From contig NZ_GG688320.1 in assembly GCF_000156195.1 (NCBI RefSeq), positions 124,001 to 188,000 of the forward strand: DNA of 64,000 nt. The letters run 5' to 3'. Both the position numbers and the translations under genes were made by a program. Shown here one piece after another: positions 28,401 through 37,447 of this stretch. The DNA is from Bacteroides finegoldii DSM 17565 (GTDB lineage: Bacteria; Bacteroidota; Bacteroidia; Bacteroidales; Bacteroidaceae). Position 1 is the stretch's first letter. Every line of letters begins with the position of its first letter. The notes below the pieces were generated by a model. The model worked only from the letters and a program-made list of their open reading frames with translations, was not told the DNA's origin and made no database searches.

Positions 28401-28761
28401 CAAGCGCCAATTCTGTTCCGTCACGAAGAATGACTTTGAAACTTATATTTCCTCCGCGTCCGTTATTATAAAAAGCAAAAACCGGTCGGTCACTTGTTTC
28501 TACCCGAAAGGGACTGTGACTACCGTACAAAGCACGGGTATACCGATTCTTACCATTGACACAAACAAACTCATCACCATCGGGACGATATTGCAACGTC
28601 CTTTTTGTACCTCGCAGATGTTCATTCAAGGAGATGGATTCTTTAAAGTCACCGATCTGCTTTGCCTCTCTTTGAGCATTTAATGGCATCGCCGACAACA
28701 TCAAGAGGCAACAAACAGTCAGCTTTCCTTTTAAAATAAGATTCAGATGAAAATAACTCAT
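25498..28761 (-). CDS. Large six-hairpin glycosidase-like protein (DUF4450 type)
   Basis: 1087-residue secreted protein with signal peptide ending AMPLNAQ. It starts with a beta-rich domain (YNNGRGGNISFKVILRDG, probably DUF4450), then an (alpha/alpha)6 barrel with many aromatic motifs (GIWGGQVWLHGAIGWRMP, MHHYDMNLCYMDELLWHF, TNWLPYSWSINNVAF) typical of six-hairpin glycosidases such as GH78 and GH127 relatives, and C-terminal beta domains. DUF4450 proteins occur in Bacteroides pectin loci, where they are assumed to act on RG-I oligosaccharides; no substrate can be read from the sequence. The stop of the upstream enzyme gene is 15 bp away, so the two are co-transcribed. Confidence 0.82.
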   Translation of the reverse strand: MSYFHLNLILKGKLTVCCLLMLSAMPLNAQREAKQIGDFKESISLNEHLRGTKRTLQYRPDGDEFVCVNGKNRYTRALYGSHSPFRVETSDRPVFAFYNNGRGGNISFKVILRDGTELALDCTGHCESRYSAGKRTYYLTDPSWGKGELRISVLALADMDGAIWRFSPSNMPKGAILRWQHGGATGKRLSRNGDMGVDPADCFELPAEATDLVTGELALQKEVYLVRGEVPEGYNVRKLYQQAEAASLALASHLKIETPDPYLNTLGGALVAAADGIWGGQVWLHGAIGWRMPLSGWRAGYTGDALGWHDRARTHFDAYAASQVTDVPNTIPHPAQDSTMNLARSEKRWGTPQYSNGYICRNPGRNNQMHHYDMNLCYMDELLWHFNWTGDTAYVRKMWFVITRHLAWEKLNYDPDNDGLYDAYACIWASDALYYNSGAVTHSSAYNYRANKMAAFLASLIGEDPSPYQNEAKQILKAMNKRLWMQSKGCWAEYQDFMGHRRLHESPGLWTIYHALDSDVADPFQAYQATRYVDTEIPHIPVYADGLEEGYATIATTNWLPYSWSINNVAFAEVMHTALAYFQAGRPEEAYRLMKSSFLDGMYLGNSPGNLGQVSFYDAARGECYRDFGDPIGVASRLLVQGLYGILPDVLNGKMVIRPGFPAGWSKASISLPDITYHFVREKDTDIYRIEQRFKAPLALTLQVNVGRERIHSVKVNGKEVDWSFAEAASGYPVVVIPASSTKKSIVEIVWEGNRLNPVLPEIQAEALAEIRIPSILGAVFGEIYDPQGVLIQPNVSDTSIRSKVNDHLGHHTFFVRMKQGQMEWWQPVNVQITKSEKSPVILPFSQVNTSECRVMNMDSLFNANVTDIFRNEYLTPRSPYTTLQLPVQGIGEWCHPKLTADIDDAGLRALVRDEMLTTKLGVPFRTLAQGSNIAFTSLWDNYPDSLSIPLSGRASHAYLMMAGSTNHMQCRIANGIVRVYYTDGTSDVLELVNPDNWCPIEQDFYVDGQAFTVVSPRPYRIHFKTGLVSNDLGKDLGIKGVYGRSIEGGAGVLLDMPLNPSKELSHLTLETLSNDVVIGLMGVTLQ

Positions 28762-28776
28762 ATTTTTTGTGTTTGA

Positions 28777-30888
28777 TTATGGTAATGGCTTCAATCCTTC
28801 CCAACGGACATTCCAAGTTCCATCTTTCGGAAATCCCGGATTAGTCTCCGTACATCCGTCCCAACCGGCACACATCATCGCAATAGCAGTCAGTAAGCCG
28901 CCATTACCCGGTAAATAAATACGTAAACGACCGTCCTGATAATTATGACCATTCGGCAAGTATGTGTTTGTGCGTTTATCCATCAGTAAAGCTCCGACGG
29001 CCTTTTCCGGTTCACCCAAACGGGCAGCATTCATAGCCGTCATCGGATAATCCCATCCCCAGGTTTTACCCCAATTCCAGTTATCCCAAATCCAGTGCAA
29101 TGTATTTTTCATATAATCTTCCCGGATAAGTTTATTCATCGGAAGAATACCGACTGCCCCTAATACTGCCATGTGGTCGGAAGTATAACGAATATCTTTA
29201 TAAGTATCTATGGCTGTTTCAGCAGCCAGATAAAGTCCTTCATTATTAGATGCTAAAGGGGAAAGTTTGTCGATCATTTCATCCCATTCCAGACTACGTT
29301 GCTGTCCCATACGTTCACGCCATTGTTGAGCGGTCTGCATGGCAAAATGCCAGTAAGAAAGTTCAAAAGGAGGATTAATTGTTTCTGCAGCACGCAACGT
29401 TTCTTGTGCAGGAATGGCACCTTTCAATACGTAACGTCCTTCCAGTTCATCGTATGTAGCAAAAGAGTACATAAATTCTGCAGTCTCCTGTACCAAACGA
29501 TTATATTTCTCCAACACTTCTTTAGTCGGATCAGCACGATAAAGTAATTCTGCCAAATAAATTAGATGAGGTTGTTGCCAAATCAGAAAACTTCCTACTT
29601 TGGAAGGGGCTTCCGTTCCTGAAGGATCGGTCATTTTCATCCAGCGAACACCATCAAACCCTTGTCTTTGGGCTATTTGACGCGCTATCGGTTCAACCTT
29701 TTCATACCAACCTAATGTACGGTCAAGTAAGTTGCTACGATTCCAAAGAGCAAATTGAGCTTCGTGCCACCAGATCATTTCAAGATGGAATTTGCCAAAC
29801 CACGAATTATAGGTAAGCCCCGTCTCTTGCGGAGGAGTAGTACCTGCGCTCTGAATTGCAAGCAAATATTGGCTAAGTACCACACGTCGTTCCAGTTCTT
29901 TGGCCCGTGGGTCCGTACATGCCGAAAAGTCAACAGCTGCGCCTTCCTTCCAAAACGAGTTCCAATAGTTTTTTGCTTCTTCTTGAGTTTGTGCTACAGT
30001 AACAGGCTGCGTTGAAGGAGCTGTACTAGTAAAAGCACATGTAAAAGCTAAATGATCGTCCATCGGAGTCAGGACAAAATAATGTTTTGCTTTCTCATTT
30101 AAAGTAGCCTTCCCTTCCCAACACAAAGTTACGAAATACTCTGTGCTATCTAAAGTATGTTTCAAAACTGCGGAAGATTCATTTTGAGTAACAATAGTCG
30201 TTATATGTTTATCAACGGCTTCCCAATTACATGCATCATCACAATGAGCGCCCGTAGGATACGGAAAGCGAAAACAAATCCCGGTATGCGCCTTAGAGGT
30301 AATATTTGCAGCAATCATATCATTAGAAGGATGGCAGACTGTCTCCACTTGATAATCTTCACCGTTTAATTTAAACCGACTTTCGATTTTTCCATCCCAC
30401 AAGCAAAGTTTCTGATGAACGTCAGTTACCTGTTCAATATCCGTACCTTCTTCCACGTCAAAACCGACAATTCCTAAATGAAGACGATGCGGATTGACAC
30501 GAAACCAATTAGCGGCATCCTGTTGTCTGCCTTCTTCTTTGAATTGAGTAGCGTAAAGTTCTTTCTTTCCCCTGCCAAAATCATATTCTTTCAGAGTTTC
30601 TTCCGAAGTAAACCGGTCCGGATTGGCGAAGCTATGCCAGCCCCACTGGCTCTGCGTTCCCAATGGAACTCCTTTTTTATAATTGTCCGGAAACGTCTGT
30701 AATCCTGTTATGTCTACCGTATAAGCAAACTCTCCATTTCCTACAGAAAGTGAAGCCAATGAATCGAATGCCGTCACAACAGGACTATTCCTTTCTACTA
30801 ATGCCTCACGGTCAATTATCGGCTGATTTCCATCTCCGCAAGCTGTCCAAATAAAAAGTGCTGCAATAGATACTGCGAATGTTTTCAT
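28777..30888 (-). CDS. Six-hairpin glycosidase-like lipoprotein (GH65/GH95-like fold)
   Basis: 703-residue lipoprotein (signal IAALFIWTAC, lipid on Cys). A beta-sandwich N-terminal region is followed by an (alpha/alpha)6 domain with FHLEMIWWHEAQFALWNR, WDNWNWGKTWGWDYPM and GRLRIYLPGNGG, resembling GH-L clan enzymes (GH65, GH95). Its exact activity is unclear; in this context it may remove side-chain sugars from rhamnogalacturonan. It is the first gene of a short operon with the DUF4450 protein and a GH28, and has its own -7 element at 30911-30918. Confidence 0.82.
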   Translation of the reverse strand: MKTFAVSIAALFIWTACGDGNQPIIDREALVERNSPVVTAFDSLASLSVGNGEFAYTVDITGLQTFPDNYKKGVPLGTQSQWGWHSFANPDRFTSEETLKEYDFGRGKKELYATQFKEEGRQQDAANWFRVNPHRLHLGIVGFDVEEGTDIEQVTDVHQKLCLWDGKIESRFKLNGEDYQVETVCHPSNDMIAANITSKAHTGICFRFPYPTGAHCDDACNWEAVDKHITTIVTQNESSAVLKHTLDSTEYFVTLCWEGKATLNEKAKHYFVLTPMDDHLAFTCAFTSTAPSTQPVTVAQTQEEAKNYWNSFWKEGAAVDFSACTDPRAKELERRVVLSQYLLAIQSAGTTPPQETGLTYNSWFGKFHLEMIWWHEAQFALWNRSNLLDRTLGWYEKVEPIARQIAQRQGFDGVRWMKMTDPSGTEAPSKVGSFLIWQQPHLIYLAELLYRADPTKEVLEKYNRLVQETAEFMYSFATYDELEGRYVLKGAIPAQETLRAAETINPPFELSYWHFAMQTAQQWRERMGQQRSLEWDEMIDKLSPLASNNEGLYLAAETAIDTYKDIRYTSDHMAVLGAVGILPMNKLIREDYMKNTLHWIWDNWNWGKTWGWDYPMTAMNAARLGEPEKAVGALLMDKRTNTYLPNGHNYQDGRLRIYLPGNGGLLTAIAMMCAGWDGCTETNPGFPKDGTWNVRWEGLKPLP

Positions 30889-30910
30889 GATTCTTTATTA
30901 TTGTTATTTA

Positions 30911-30918
30911 CAAAAGTA
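30911..30918 (-). promoter_or_regulatory. -7 element upstream of the six-hairpin operon
   Basis: The minus strand reads TACTTTTG, a perfect TAnnTTTG. Start of transcription would be near 30905, a 17-nt leader to the ATG at 30888. The pectin-gene motif seen elsewhere in this window is not found upstream; a terminator for the SusD gene lies there instead. Confidence 0.55.
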
Positions 30919-30935
30919 TTTATTTTTGAAACAAA

Positions 30936-30967
30936 TGACGCGGATTCTCATTCAAAAACCCGCGTCA
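30936..30967 (-). terminator. Hairpin terminator after the SusC/SusD operon
   Basis: Stem TGACGCGG (30936-30943) and CCGCGTCA (30960-30967). On the minus strand it follows the susD stop at 31010 by about 43 bp and is followed by ATTTGTTTC. It separates the long SusC/SusD operon from the next operon. Confidence 0.6.
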
Positions 30968-31009
30968 CTCCACCCTAATAATCCAATCCAAAGGATGATT
31001 TGAGGATCT

Positions 31010-32641
31010 TTATTTTAAATTCCAATGAACGAAATAACCTGCTTTTCCACCAACTTCTGCATTAATCTTAGCACGAATGGCTTCCGGATCAGCATATTTC
31101 GGACAAACACGATCAGCTATGATACTTGGATCATTGTAACGACGTGCCATACGAACCATAGTAGGATAAATCTTTCCTTCTGCCGGAAATTCAAGCATCA
31201 TTTCATCAAGAATCGCTTCATCATTGGCTCTAGCATCCCCACGTGTAAACTCACGATTACCCAAATTAAATGCCCCACGAATACCCAGGTCCGGATAACG
31301 ACGAGTACCTAACGTACTAGCTCCGGTCCAGTCATCTGTAAAACCATCCCATGTCACTCCACCATTCGGAAAACTTCCGTTCACTCCCTGATTAATCAAT
31401 GCCGATGCTTCCGTTACACGTCCCAAATTATTGAGAGCCTCCGCCAACATGAAATACAGCTCACTGCCACGATAAATATAAATATGCACATCATCTTGAT
31501 AAGCATAGGTACGCGCTGTGCTATTTGACGGACGATACTTCTGGATAACATAATTACCACTTTTATCTTTCGCAAAATAATAAGTGGAACGCTTATCCGA
31601 AGTAGCACCTCCAAGCGGATTAAAATCCGGATCAGTATAACGATCCATTCCTACCTGTGACGGAGCCAACAGATACTCATTGGGTGATTCTGTCCCAAAA
31701 TGTTTCAACAAACTATTAGTCTGGTTTCCTTGATAATTATAGATAATAGCAGAAACAGTCTCTTGTGGTTGAGGATTAGTATTATCCCAAATCTTACTAT
31801 ATGTACCTGTCAACTTCACATTATGCATATACTGTGTTGCATCATTCACCGTACTGGCAAACTTTGCATTCATTGTATTCAAAATAACATTCACTGTTTT
31901 CTGGTAGTCACCATGCCACAAACATAACTCTCCATATAATGCAAAGAATTCCGGTGTCATATAGTCCCAATAACGATATGTACTTTCTGCTGTTTCCGTA
32001 TTAGGATCGAGCCATTCTTTCCATGACATTGTATTCGTGCCATCTATTCCATCAAACCCTTTAGTTAACAAATCAAGACAGCCTTCCACTATCTCATCCA
32101 AATTCTTCACAGGAAAGTCATTCAAATCTTTCATCTCACGAACCGGATCATTAAACCAGACAGCCTCTCCATAAATCTTACCTAATGTAAGATATATCCA
32201 CGCTTTCACACGAAGTGTACAACTAACCAAAGCTTTATAATGATCCAGATTAATAGCTGCCGGATTTTCTGTTTTATAATCATACAACTTTGACAAGTAG
32301 TCATTGCATGCTATAATTACATCGTAATAAGCAGCCGGATCGGCATACGAATTTCCTGTCAAGTCTGTATCATAATTGTAGATACTATACAACTCACTGG
32401 GAGCGTTCTTTGTTGGTTCCAGCAATTCACCACGTGTATCTGTCAAATAGATCACTTTGTCTCCAATGGCTTGTACTTTGGTCATAATACCTATATACCC
32501 CGAATACATCTCACTTTCTTCGGTGATGTATCCGTCATGATCTAATACATTCTTCGTCTCGACATTGAAGAAATCGTTGCATGCGCCCAAGAAGAATGTC
32601 ATACTTAGTAACACATATTTCAATATATTCTTTTTCATCAT
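31010..32641 (-). CDS. SusD/RagB-family glycan-binding lipoprotein
   Basis: 543-residue outer-membrane lipoprotein (LLSMTFFLGAC then NDFFNVETKN). SusD features: the N-terminal DxxxxSWxxW-like region, TPR-like helices and AEALNNLGRVTEA near residue 400. SusD caps the SusC channel and captures oligosaccharides. It follows its SusC partner by 2 bp (stop at 32644), and is the last gene of the operon, with a hairpin downstream. Confidence 0.95.
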   Translation of the reverse strand: MMKKNILKYVLLSMTFFLGACNDFFNVETKNVLDHDGYITEESEMYSGYIGIMTKVQAIGDKVIYLTDTRGELLEPTKNAPSELYSIYNYDTDLTGNSYADPAAYYDVIIACNDYLSKLYDYKTENPAAINLDHYKALVSCTLRVKAWIYLTLGKIYGEAVWFNDPVREMKDLNDFPVKNLDEIVEGCLDLLTKGFDGIDGTNTMSWKEWLDPNTETAESTYRYWDYMTPEFFALYGELCLWHGDYQKTVNVILNTMNAKFASTVNDATQYMHNVKLTGTYSKIWDNTNPQPQETVSAIIYNYQGNQTNSLLKHFGTESPNEYLLAPSQVGMDRYTDPDFNPLGGATSDKRSTYYFAKDKSGNYVIQKYRPSNSTARTYAYQDDVHIYIYRGSELYFMLAEALNNLGRVTEASALINQGVNGSFPNGGVTWDGFTDDWTGASTLGTRRYPDLGIRGAFNLGNREFTRGDARANDEAILDEMMLEFPAEGKIYPTMVRMARRYNDPSIIADRVCPKYADPEAIRAKINAEVGGKAGYFVHWNLK

Positions 32642-32643
32642 CC

Positions 32644-35600
32644 TTAAAAGTTCAAATTAACACCAAATTTAATTGATTTAGGCTGCATCATTTTCGCATA
32701 GTCAAATCCTTGCATAGCATCACTATAAGAATAAGAGAATTCAGGATCCAACCCTAAATATTTTGTAGCTGTCAACAGATTCTCACCTGTTACATACAAT
32801 GTACCGGAACGGAAGAAATTCAGGAATTTCTTGTCAAAACTATAACTAAATGTAACATTCTTCATACGCAAGAAAGAAGCATCTTCTATCCAACGGTCCG
32901 AAAAATCATTGTTACCCATCGGGTCGTTCCATTGAGCACGAGGAATATTAGTTTGTTGTCCTTCCAACGACCAGCGGTTTACAACTGCCGCACTTTGATT
33001 GCCAAAAGTAGAAAGTGATTCCAAACTACGTCTCACACCATTATAAGCCTGATTCCCCTTTGAATAAGAGAATTCTGCAGACAATGCAAAAGATTTATAA
33101 CTGATTCGTGTAAAAAAGCCACCGAAATACTTCGGTGCGGCACTGCCTAAAGAGACACGATCTTTACTATCGATACGCCCATCACCGTTCTGATCTACAA
33201 AATGGATGTCTCCTGCCTGATAAGCCTGTCCTTTTTGATTGACCAGATTAGCAGCATCTGCTTCAGCCTGTGTAGAGAATACCCCAAGCGTCTGATAACC
33301 ATAGAACTGATAAGGAGACTCTCCTACACGGGAAACCAACTGCGCACCATCACTATAGCTATTAATCAATTGTGATGTGTTTCCTAATGACTTCACCTCC
33401 GATTCATTGCGGGCAATATTACCACCTATAATCCATTCGAAATCACGTGTACGAACCAAAGAAGCTTGCACTGCCAATTCTACACCTTTATTTTTTATTT
33501 CTCCACAATTTGCATAATAGTTTAGAGAACCAAGTGCCGATGTATGAGGTACTGCAAAAATAACATCTTTGGACAGATTATTATAATAATCCAATGTCAC
33601 TTCCAAACGATTACGCAACAGACTCATATCCAATCCAAGATTAAATTGTATGTTCTTCTCCGGTTTCAAAGTGGTGTTTGATATATTGGCACGAACAATA
33701 CCGGAAGTAGTCATATAAGGCAAACTTGTATAATAATATTTTCCAAGATTGGAAGAGAAACGGCTATTACCGGACAAACCATATTCCGCACGCAAGTTTA
33801 AGCGATTTACTAATGTAGAGTTAGTCAATGGCAACCAACCTTTTCCGAGCAAAGTCACACCACCGGAAGGATATATATAAAAGTGGTTTCCATAAGTACC
33901 GGCAGAGGACGCACCATCAGCCGCCACATTCAAAGAAGCTGCTACCATATCACGATAGGTATAATCAGCATGAGCATAAAAATTCGCCCAGTTCCATTTT
34001 TCCTGATAACCGTAAAAGTAGCGTCCGATTGTTTTTGTATCTCCCAATGTTTGATAAAAATCATTCGGAGTGTTACGGCCTGCACCACCTTCATACTTAT
34101 TTTGAGTAATCAACATTTGAGCACCAGCAAGAATATTCAAATGGTGGATACCCTGAAAAAGTCTCTGATAACGTACATTACCATTTGCGAAAATGTTCAA
34201 AGTTTCACCTACACCTTCCTTCACGGTATTTTCTGCATTACCATACTGATCAACAATCGGCAAAATACTCTTATCTGATAGTCCGGGAATAAATAGGTGT
34301 TCTTTATTATAATTATAAAACATTCCAAATGTACCATTGAACGATAATCCATTGAAAGGCTTGTAAACCAATCCAAGTCTGAAATTTACATCATACTGTC
34401 GGTTACGACCATCAAGTGTATTGACGATAGCCAATGGATTGCTTACCGCAAAATCCATATTCGTTGAATTACCATAGTAATAAGTAGAGTAAGTATCCAA
34501 AATATTACCATCAATATCTTTCTTATAAGGACTTAACAATGGAGCACGCGAATAAGCTGCTAAGATCGGATTGCTAACATTATCCATTCCCTGTTGCTGA
34601 TAATTGCCTGTCAGATAAGCTAAACCGACCGTTGCTGTCATCTCCACCCATTTACTAATCAAAACATTTGTATTCAATTGTGTATGGTAACGCTGGCTTT
34701 TAGTGTAATCCATCAGTCCATTTTCCATCGCATATCCTAATGAAAGGTCATATTTGGCAATAGCATCACCACCTTCTACACGAAACAGATTGTCTGTTAC
34801 AAAACCATTTTTATAAATTTCATCTTGCCAATCTGTGGTATTGTTATACAAGTAATTGTATTTACTATTGGGATCACTCAAAAAAGGAAATTCCGAGAAA
34901 AATCCTTCCATATTACCGAAATAAGTCATACCAATATCCGAAAGGTAAGATTTGTAATCATTACCTGTAAGTAATGGCATACGTTTATTATTCCAATTCA
35001 CCCCATACTGTCCATAAAAGCTGACTCGCGTATCCAAATTATCGGAAGTTGCACCATCCGTTTCAATTAGAATAACACCGTTCGACCCCATCGAACCATA
35101 CATAGAAGCCTCCGCTCCTTTCAGTACAGTGATATTTTGAATATCTTGAATATTATATGCCTGAAATATATCTCTCGAAAATCCATTTATCAATTGTGAT
35201 TCACGAGAATCAGGTAAATAGGGGACACCATTAATTACCACAAGCGGAGCGTTTGAACCTACAAAAGAACGAATACCACGCAGGTTCATATAACTTCCCT
35301 CACCTGGCATACCACCTGCACGGGTTGTCTTCAAGCCTGCTACCTGTCCTGCCAAAGCCCGATCTATCTTCATACTTCCCTGCGTGAAATCTTTTTTATT
35401 GATATTCACCGCAGAAGTCAGTTCCGGACGGGAACTTTCGATTCTCATAGGTAATATAGCCGATTCATTATATTTATATGTGCTCTCCGGCATCATCAGA
35501 ATAACCACTTGTGAATTATCATCTACCAAGCGAGTTTCCGGATAATAACCAGCTGCCCACACTGAAATTTGAGTCGTATTCTCTTTCAACTCCATTTTGA

Positions 35601-35778
35601 AAGTTCCGTCAACTCCAGTTTTCGCATCTTTACTTCCTACAGCCGAAATGATAGCCCCTTCAATCGGTTTATTTAGCGGTGAAAGTATTTTACCGCTAAT
35701 TTTACGTCCTTGCGCATATACACTGGCTACCGACAGTAATAACAGCAAAGTTGTAAATATGATTTTTATTGTCTTCAT
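32644..35778 (-). CDS. SusC/RagA-family TonB-dependent transporter (pair 2)
   Basis: 1044-residue outer-membrane beta-barrel. It has a signal peptide (LLLLLSVASVYAQ), a carboxypeptidase-like N-terminal domain (KISGKILSPLNKPIEGAII), a plug (LAGQVAGLKTTRAGG, NLRGIRSF) and repeated aromatic-ending strands to a terminal FGVNLNF. SusC imports oligosaccharides into the periplasm using TonB energy. Its plug and N-terminal domain differ from the second SusC at 40763-44032, suggesting a different ligand. It sits 19 bp after the fasciclin gene and 2 bp before its SusD. Confidence 0.96.
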   Translation of the reverse strand: MKTIKIIFTTLLLLLSVASVYAQGRKISGKILSPLNKPIEGAIISAVGSKDAKTGVDGTFKMELKENTTQISVWAAGYYPETRLVDDNSQVVILMMPESTYKYNESAILPMRIESSRPELTSAVNINKKDFTQGSMKIDRALAGQVAGLKTTRAGGMPGEGSYMNLRGIRSFVGSNAPLVVINGVPYLPDSRESQLINGFSRDIFQAYNIQDIQNITVLKGAEASMYGSMGSNGVILIETDGATSDNLDTRVSFYGQYGVNWNNKRMPLLTGNDYKSYLSDIGMTYFGNMEGFFSEFPFLSDPNSKYNYLYNNTTDWQDEIYKNGFVTDNLFRVEGGDAIAKYDLSLGYAMENGLMDYTKSQRYHTQLNTNVLISKWVEMTATVGLAYLTGNYQQQGMDNVSNPILAAYSRAPLLSPYKKDIDGNILDTYSTYYYGNSTNMDFAVSNPLAIVNTLDGRNRQYDVNFRLGLVYKPFNGLSFNGTFGMFYNYNKEHLFIPGLSDKSILPIVDQYGNAENTVKEGVGETLNIFANGNVRYQRLFQGIHHLNILAGAQMLITQNKYEGGAGRNTPNDFYQTLGDTKTIGRYFYGYQEKWNWANFYAHADYTYRDMVAASLNVAADGASSAGTYGNHFYIYPSGGVTLLGKGWLPLTNSTLVNRLNLRAEYGLSGNSRFSSNLGKYYYTSLPYMTTSGIVRANISNTTLKPEKNIQFNLGLDMSLLRNRLEVTLDYYNNLSKDVIFAVPHTSALGSLNYYANCGEIKNKGVELAVQASLVRTRDFEWIIGGNIARNESEVKSLGNTSQLINSYSDGAQLVSRVGESPYQFYGYQTLGVFSTQAEADAANLVNQKGQAYQAGDIHFVDQNGDGRIDSKDRVSLGSAAPKYFGGFFTRISYKSFALSAEFSYSKGNQAYNGVRRSLESLSTFGNQSAAVVNRWSLEGQQTNIPRAQWNDPMGNNDFSDRWIEDASFLRMKNVTFSYSFDKKFLNFFRSGTLYVTGENLLTATKYLGLDPEFSYSYSDAMQGFDYAKMMQPKSIKFGVNLNF

Positions 35779-35796
35779 ATTGATTCCTTATCAAAA

Positions 35797-37437
35797 TTAA
35801 TAACAGTTCTTTGTTGGTTTCAGACACCAGTGGTGGAAGCAACATTTGCTTGCGTTTATTCCATGGAATTTAATAACCACATTTACCGGTTCCGTACCTT
35901 CAATGGTAATTACACCGACTTTTCCTCCATCACGATCATAATTCGTTTTCTTTTTATCTGTCGCTTTATTTACATCATATCCTTCAGGATAACCTTGTCC
36001 GCCACGATCATAGTGAAAATCAGTCTTTGTCAATTGAGAGGCTGTTACAGTCCCTACGTACTCCCCATTAAAAGAAACCTCTACATCATGTCCCATTTTT
36101 TGTTCAAAGCCCAAACACAAATCATATTCACCGGGAGGTATTTTATATGGAGTGGTTACTTTGTTTTTTTCATCATAGCTAAAAGCCGTAAAATTTAACG
36201 TATACTCTTTAATTGCAGCATCTGTTGTTTTAAAGCGTACAACGCGATTGATTATATTAGGGAAAACTCCAGGCCAACCAGACCATTCGCTCACCTTCGT
36301 TTCCATTTTATCAAAAGTCAAATTTTCATTATCAAAATAAAGAGCCTTTTCTTCTTCTGACAAATACTCATACCATCTCATGTAATCTTTAACACGATAA
36401 ATCAATACATTGGTAGGAATCTTCATGTCTGTCACATAATAAGCAACACCATTACTAAGAGAAACTGGATTCTCCAGATCAACTTGCTGCACAGTTGTTC
36501 TCCACTGTTTACTAAATATAGAATTCAAATCTATATTGGCCTCAAAATCCGATTTAGATAGTTTCTTATCAAAGAACACTGACTGGAAAGTCCAATTTTC
36601 CAATATAGAATCCTCCCGTAGCATTCCCCATTCCTGTAGATTTTGACGGGCTACAGTCAACGCACGATTAACTACTTCATTAGAAGGAATCAGTACAGTC
36701 GCTGATAATGACTCTGACATCATATTAAAACCTTGAGCTTCAAAATAAGGATTAGTAACTATAAAAATTGAATCATAGACGTTACTTCCAGTCTCATCAA
36801 CACCTATTATTTTACTAGCCTCTTTATCAAATGTCAACTGATTACGCTCCATAATCATCTCTCTAAAAATAGAATAATCATCTCCTAATCCTTCAATCAA
36901 CTCATATAATGATTTAGGAGTTTCCACATAATCCTCTATTTCATAAACATAACCATTGTTCACCTTCGTTATCTTTTTCACAGCTATACCATTGAACGAG
37001 ATAGAAGTAGCATTATCTTCATTTTCGACTTTCGACACATTGATATATTTTCCATTCCACATCAACACACGTTGTCCATCAGAAAGATTAGACGGAGAAA
37101 GAGAGATGTCCGAAATGTGTGATTTAGCCAAAAAAGTTCTATCATCCGTAACAACTGCACGAGACAAAGCATTATCATCATTAACCACTAGAATAGTGAA
37201 CAACAGATCCTTCTCAATCATTTCATCCAGTACTCCTGTTTCGCTGAACAATTGATACATAGTACTCAATTCCGGTTGCGACTGTAAATAATCAACTGCC
37301 GATTTATTGACTACTGTAATGTTTACGTTATTCACCACCTGTTCTTCTTGGGAATAATGAGAATCCCAGTCGTCATTACATGCATATATACCACTTATTA
37401 GTAATATGGATGATAATATGTATTTTATAGTTTTCAT
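35797..37437 (-). CDS. Fasciclin-domain surface lipoprotein
   Basis: 546-residue lipoprotein (ILLISGIYAC, Cys then NDDWDSHYSQEEQ, acidic as in surface-export signals). Two FAS1-like domains (TMYQLFSETGVLDEMIEKD; TVLIPSNEVVNRAL), then a C-terminal region with a beta-sandwich look (KVGVITIEGTEPVNVVIKFHG). The start MKTIKYI at 37437 lies 10 bp from the neighbouring stop; 37455 is an alternative ATG, and the frame extends further only with a TTG. Fasciclin lipoproteins beside SusCD genes are believed to be surface glycan-binding proteins; the ligand is unknown. Confidence 0.85.
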   Translation of the reverse strand: MKTIKYILSSILLISGIYACNDDWDSHYSQEEQVVNNVNITVVNKSAVDYLQSQPELSTMYQLFSETGVLDEMIEKDLLFTILVVNDDNALSRAVVTDDRTFLAKSHISDISLSPSNLSDGQRVLMWNGKYINVSKVENEDNATSISFNGIAVKKITKVNNGYVYEIEDYVETPKSLYELIEGLGDDYSIFREMIMERNQLTFDKEASKIIGVDETGSNVYDSIFIVTNPYFEAQGFNMMSESLSATVLIPSNEVVNRALTVARQNLQEWGMLREDSILENWTFQSVFFDKKLSKSDFEANIDLNSIFSKQWRTTVQQVDLENPVSLSNGVAYYVTDMKIPTNVLIYRVKDYMRWYEYLSEEEKALYFDNENLTFDKMETKVSEWSGWPGVFPNIINRVVRFKTTDAAIKEYTLNFTAFSYDEKNKVTTPYKIPPGEYDLCLGFEQKMGHDVEVSFNGEYVGTVTASQLTKTDFHYDRGGQGYPEGYDVNKATDKKKTNYDRDGGKVGVITIEGTEPVNVVIKFHGINASKCCFHHWCLKPTKNCY

Positions 37438-37447
37438 AAGTAAGTGT

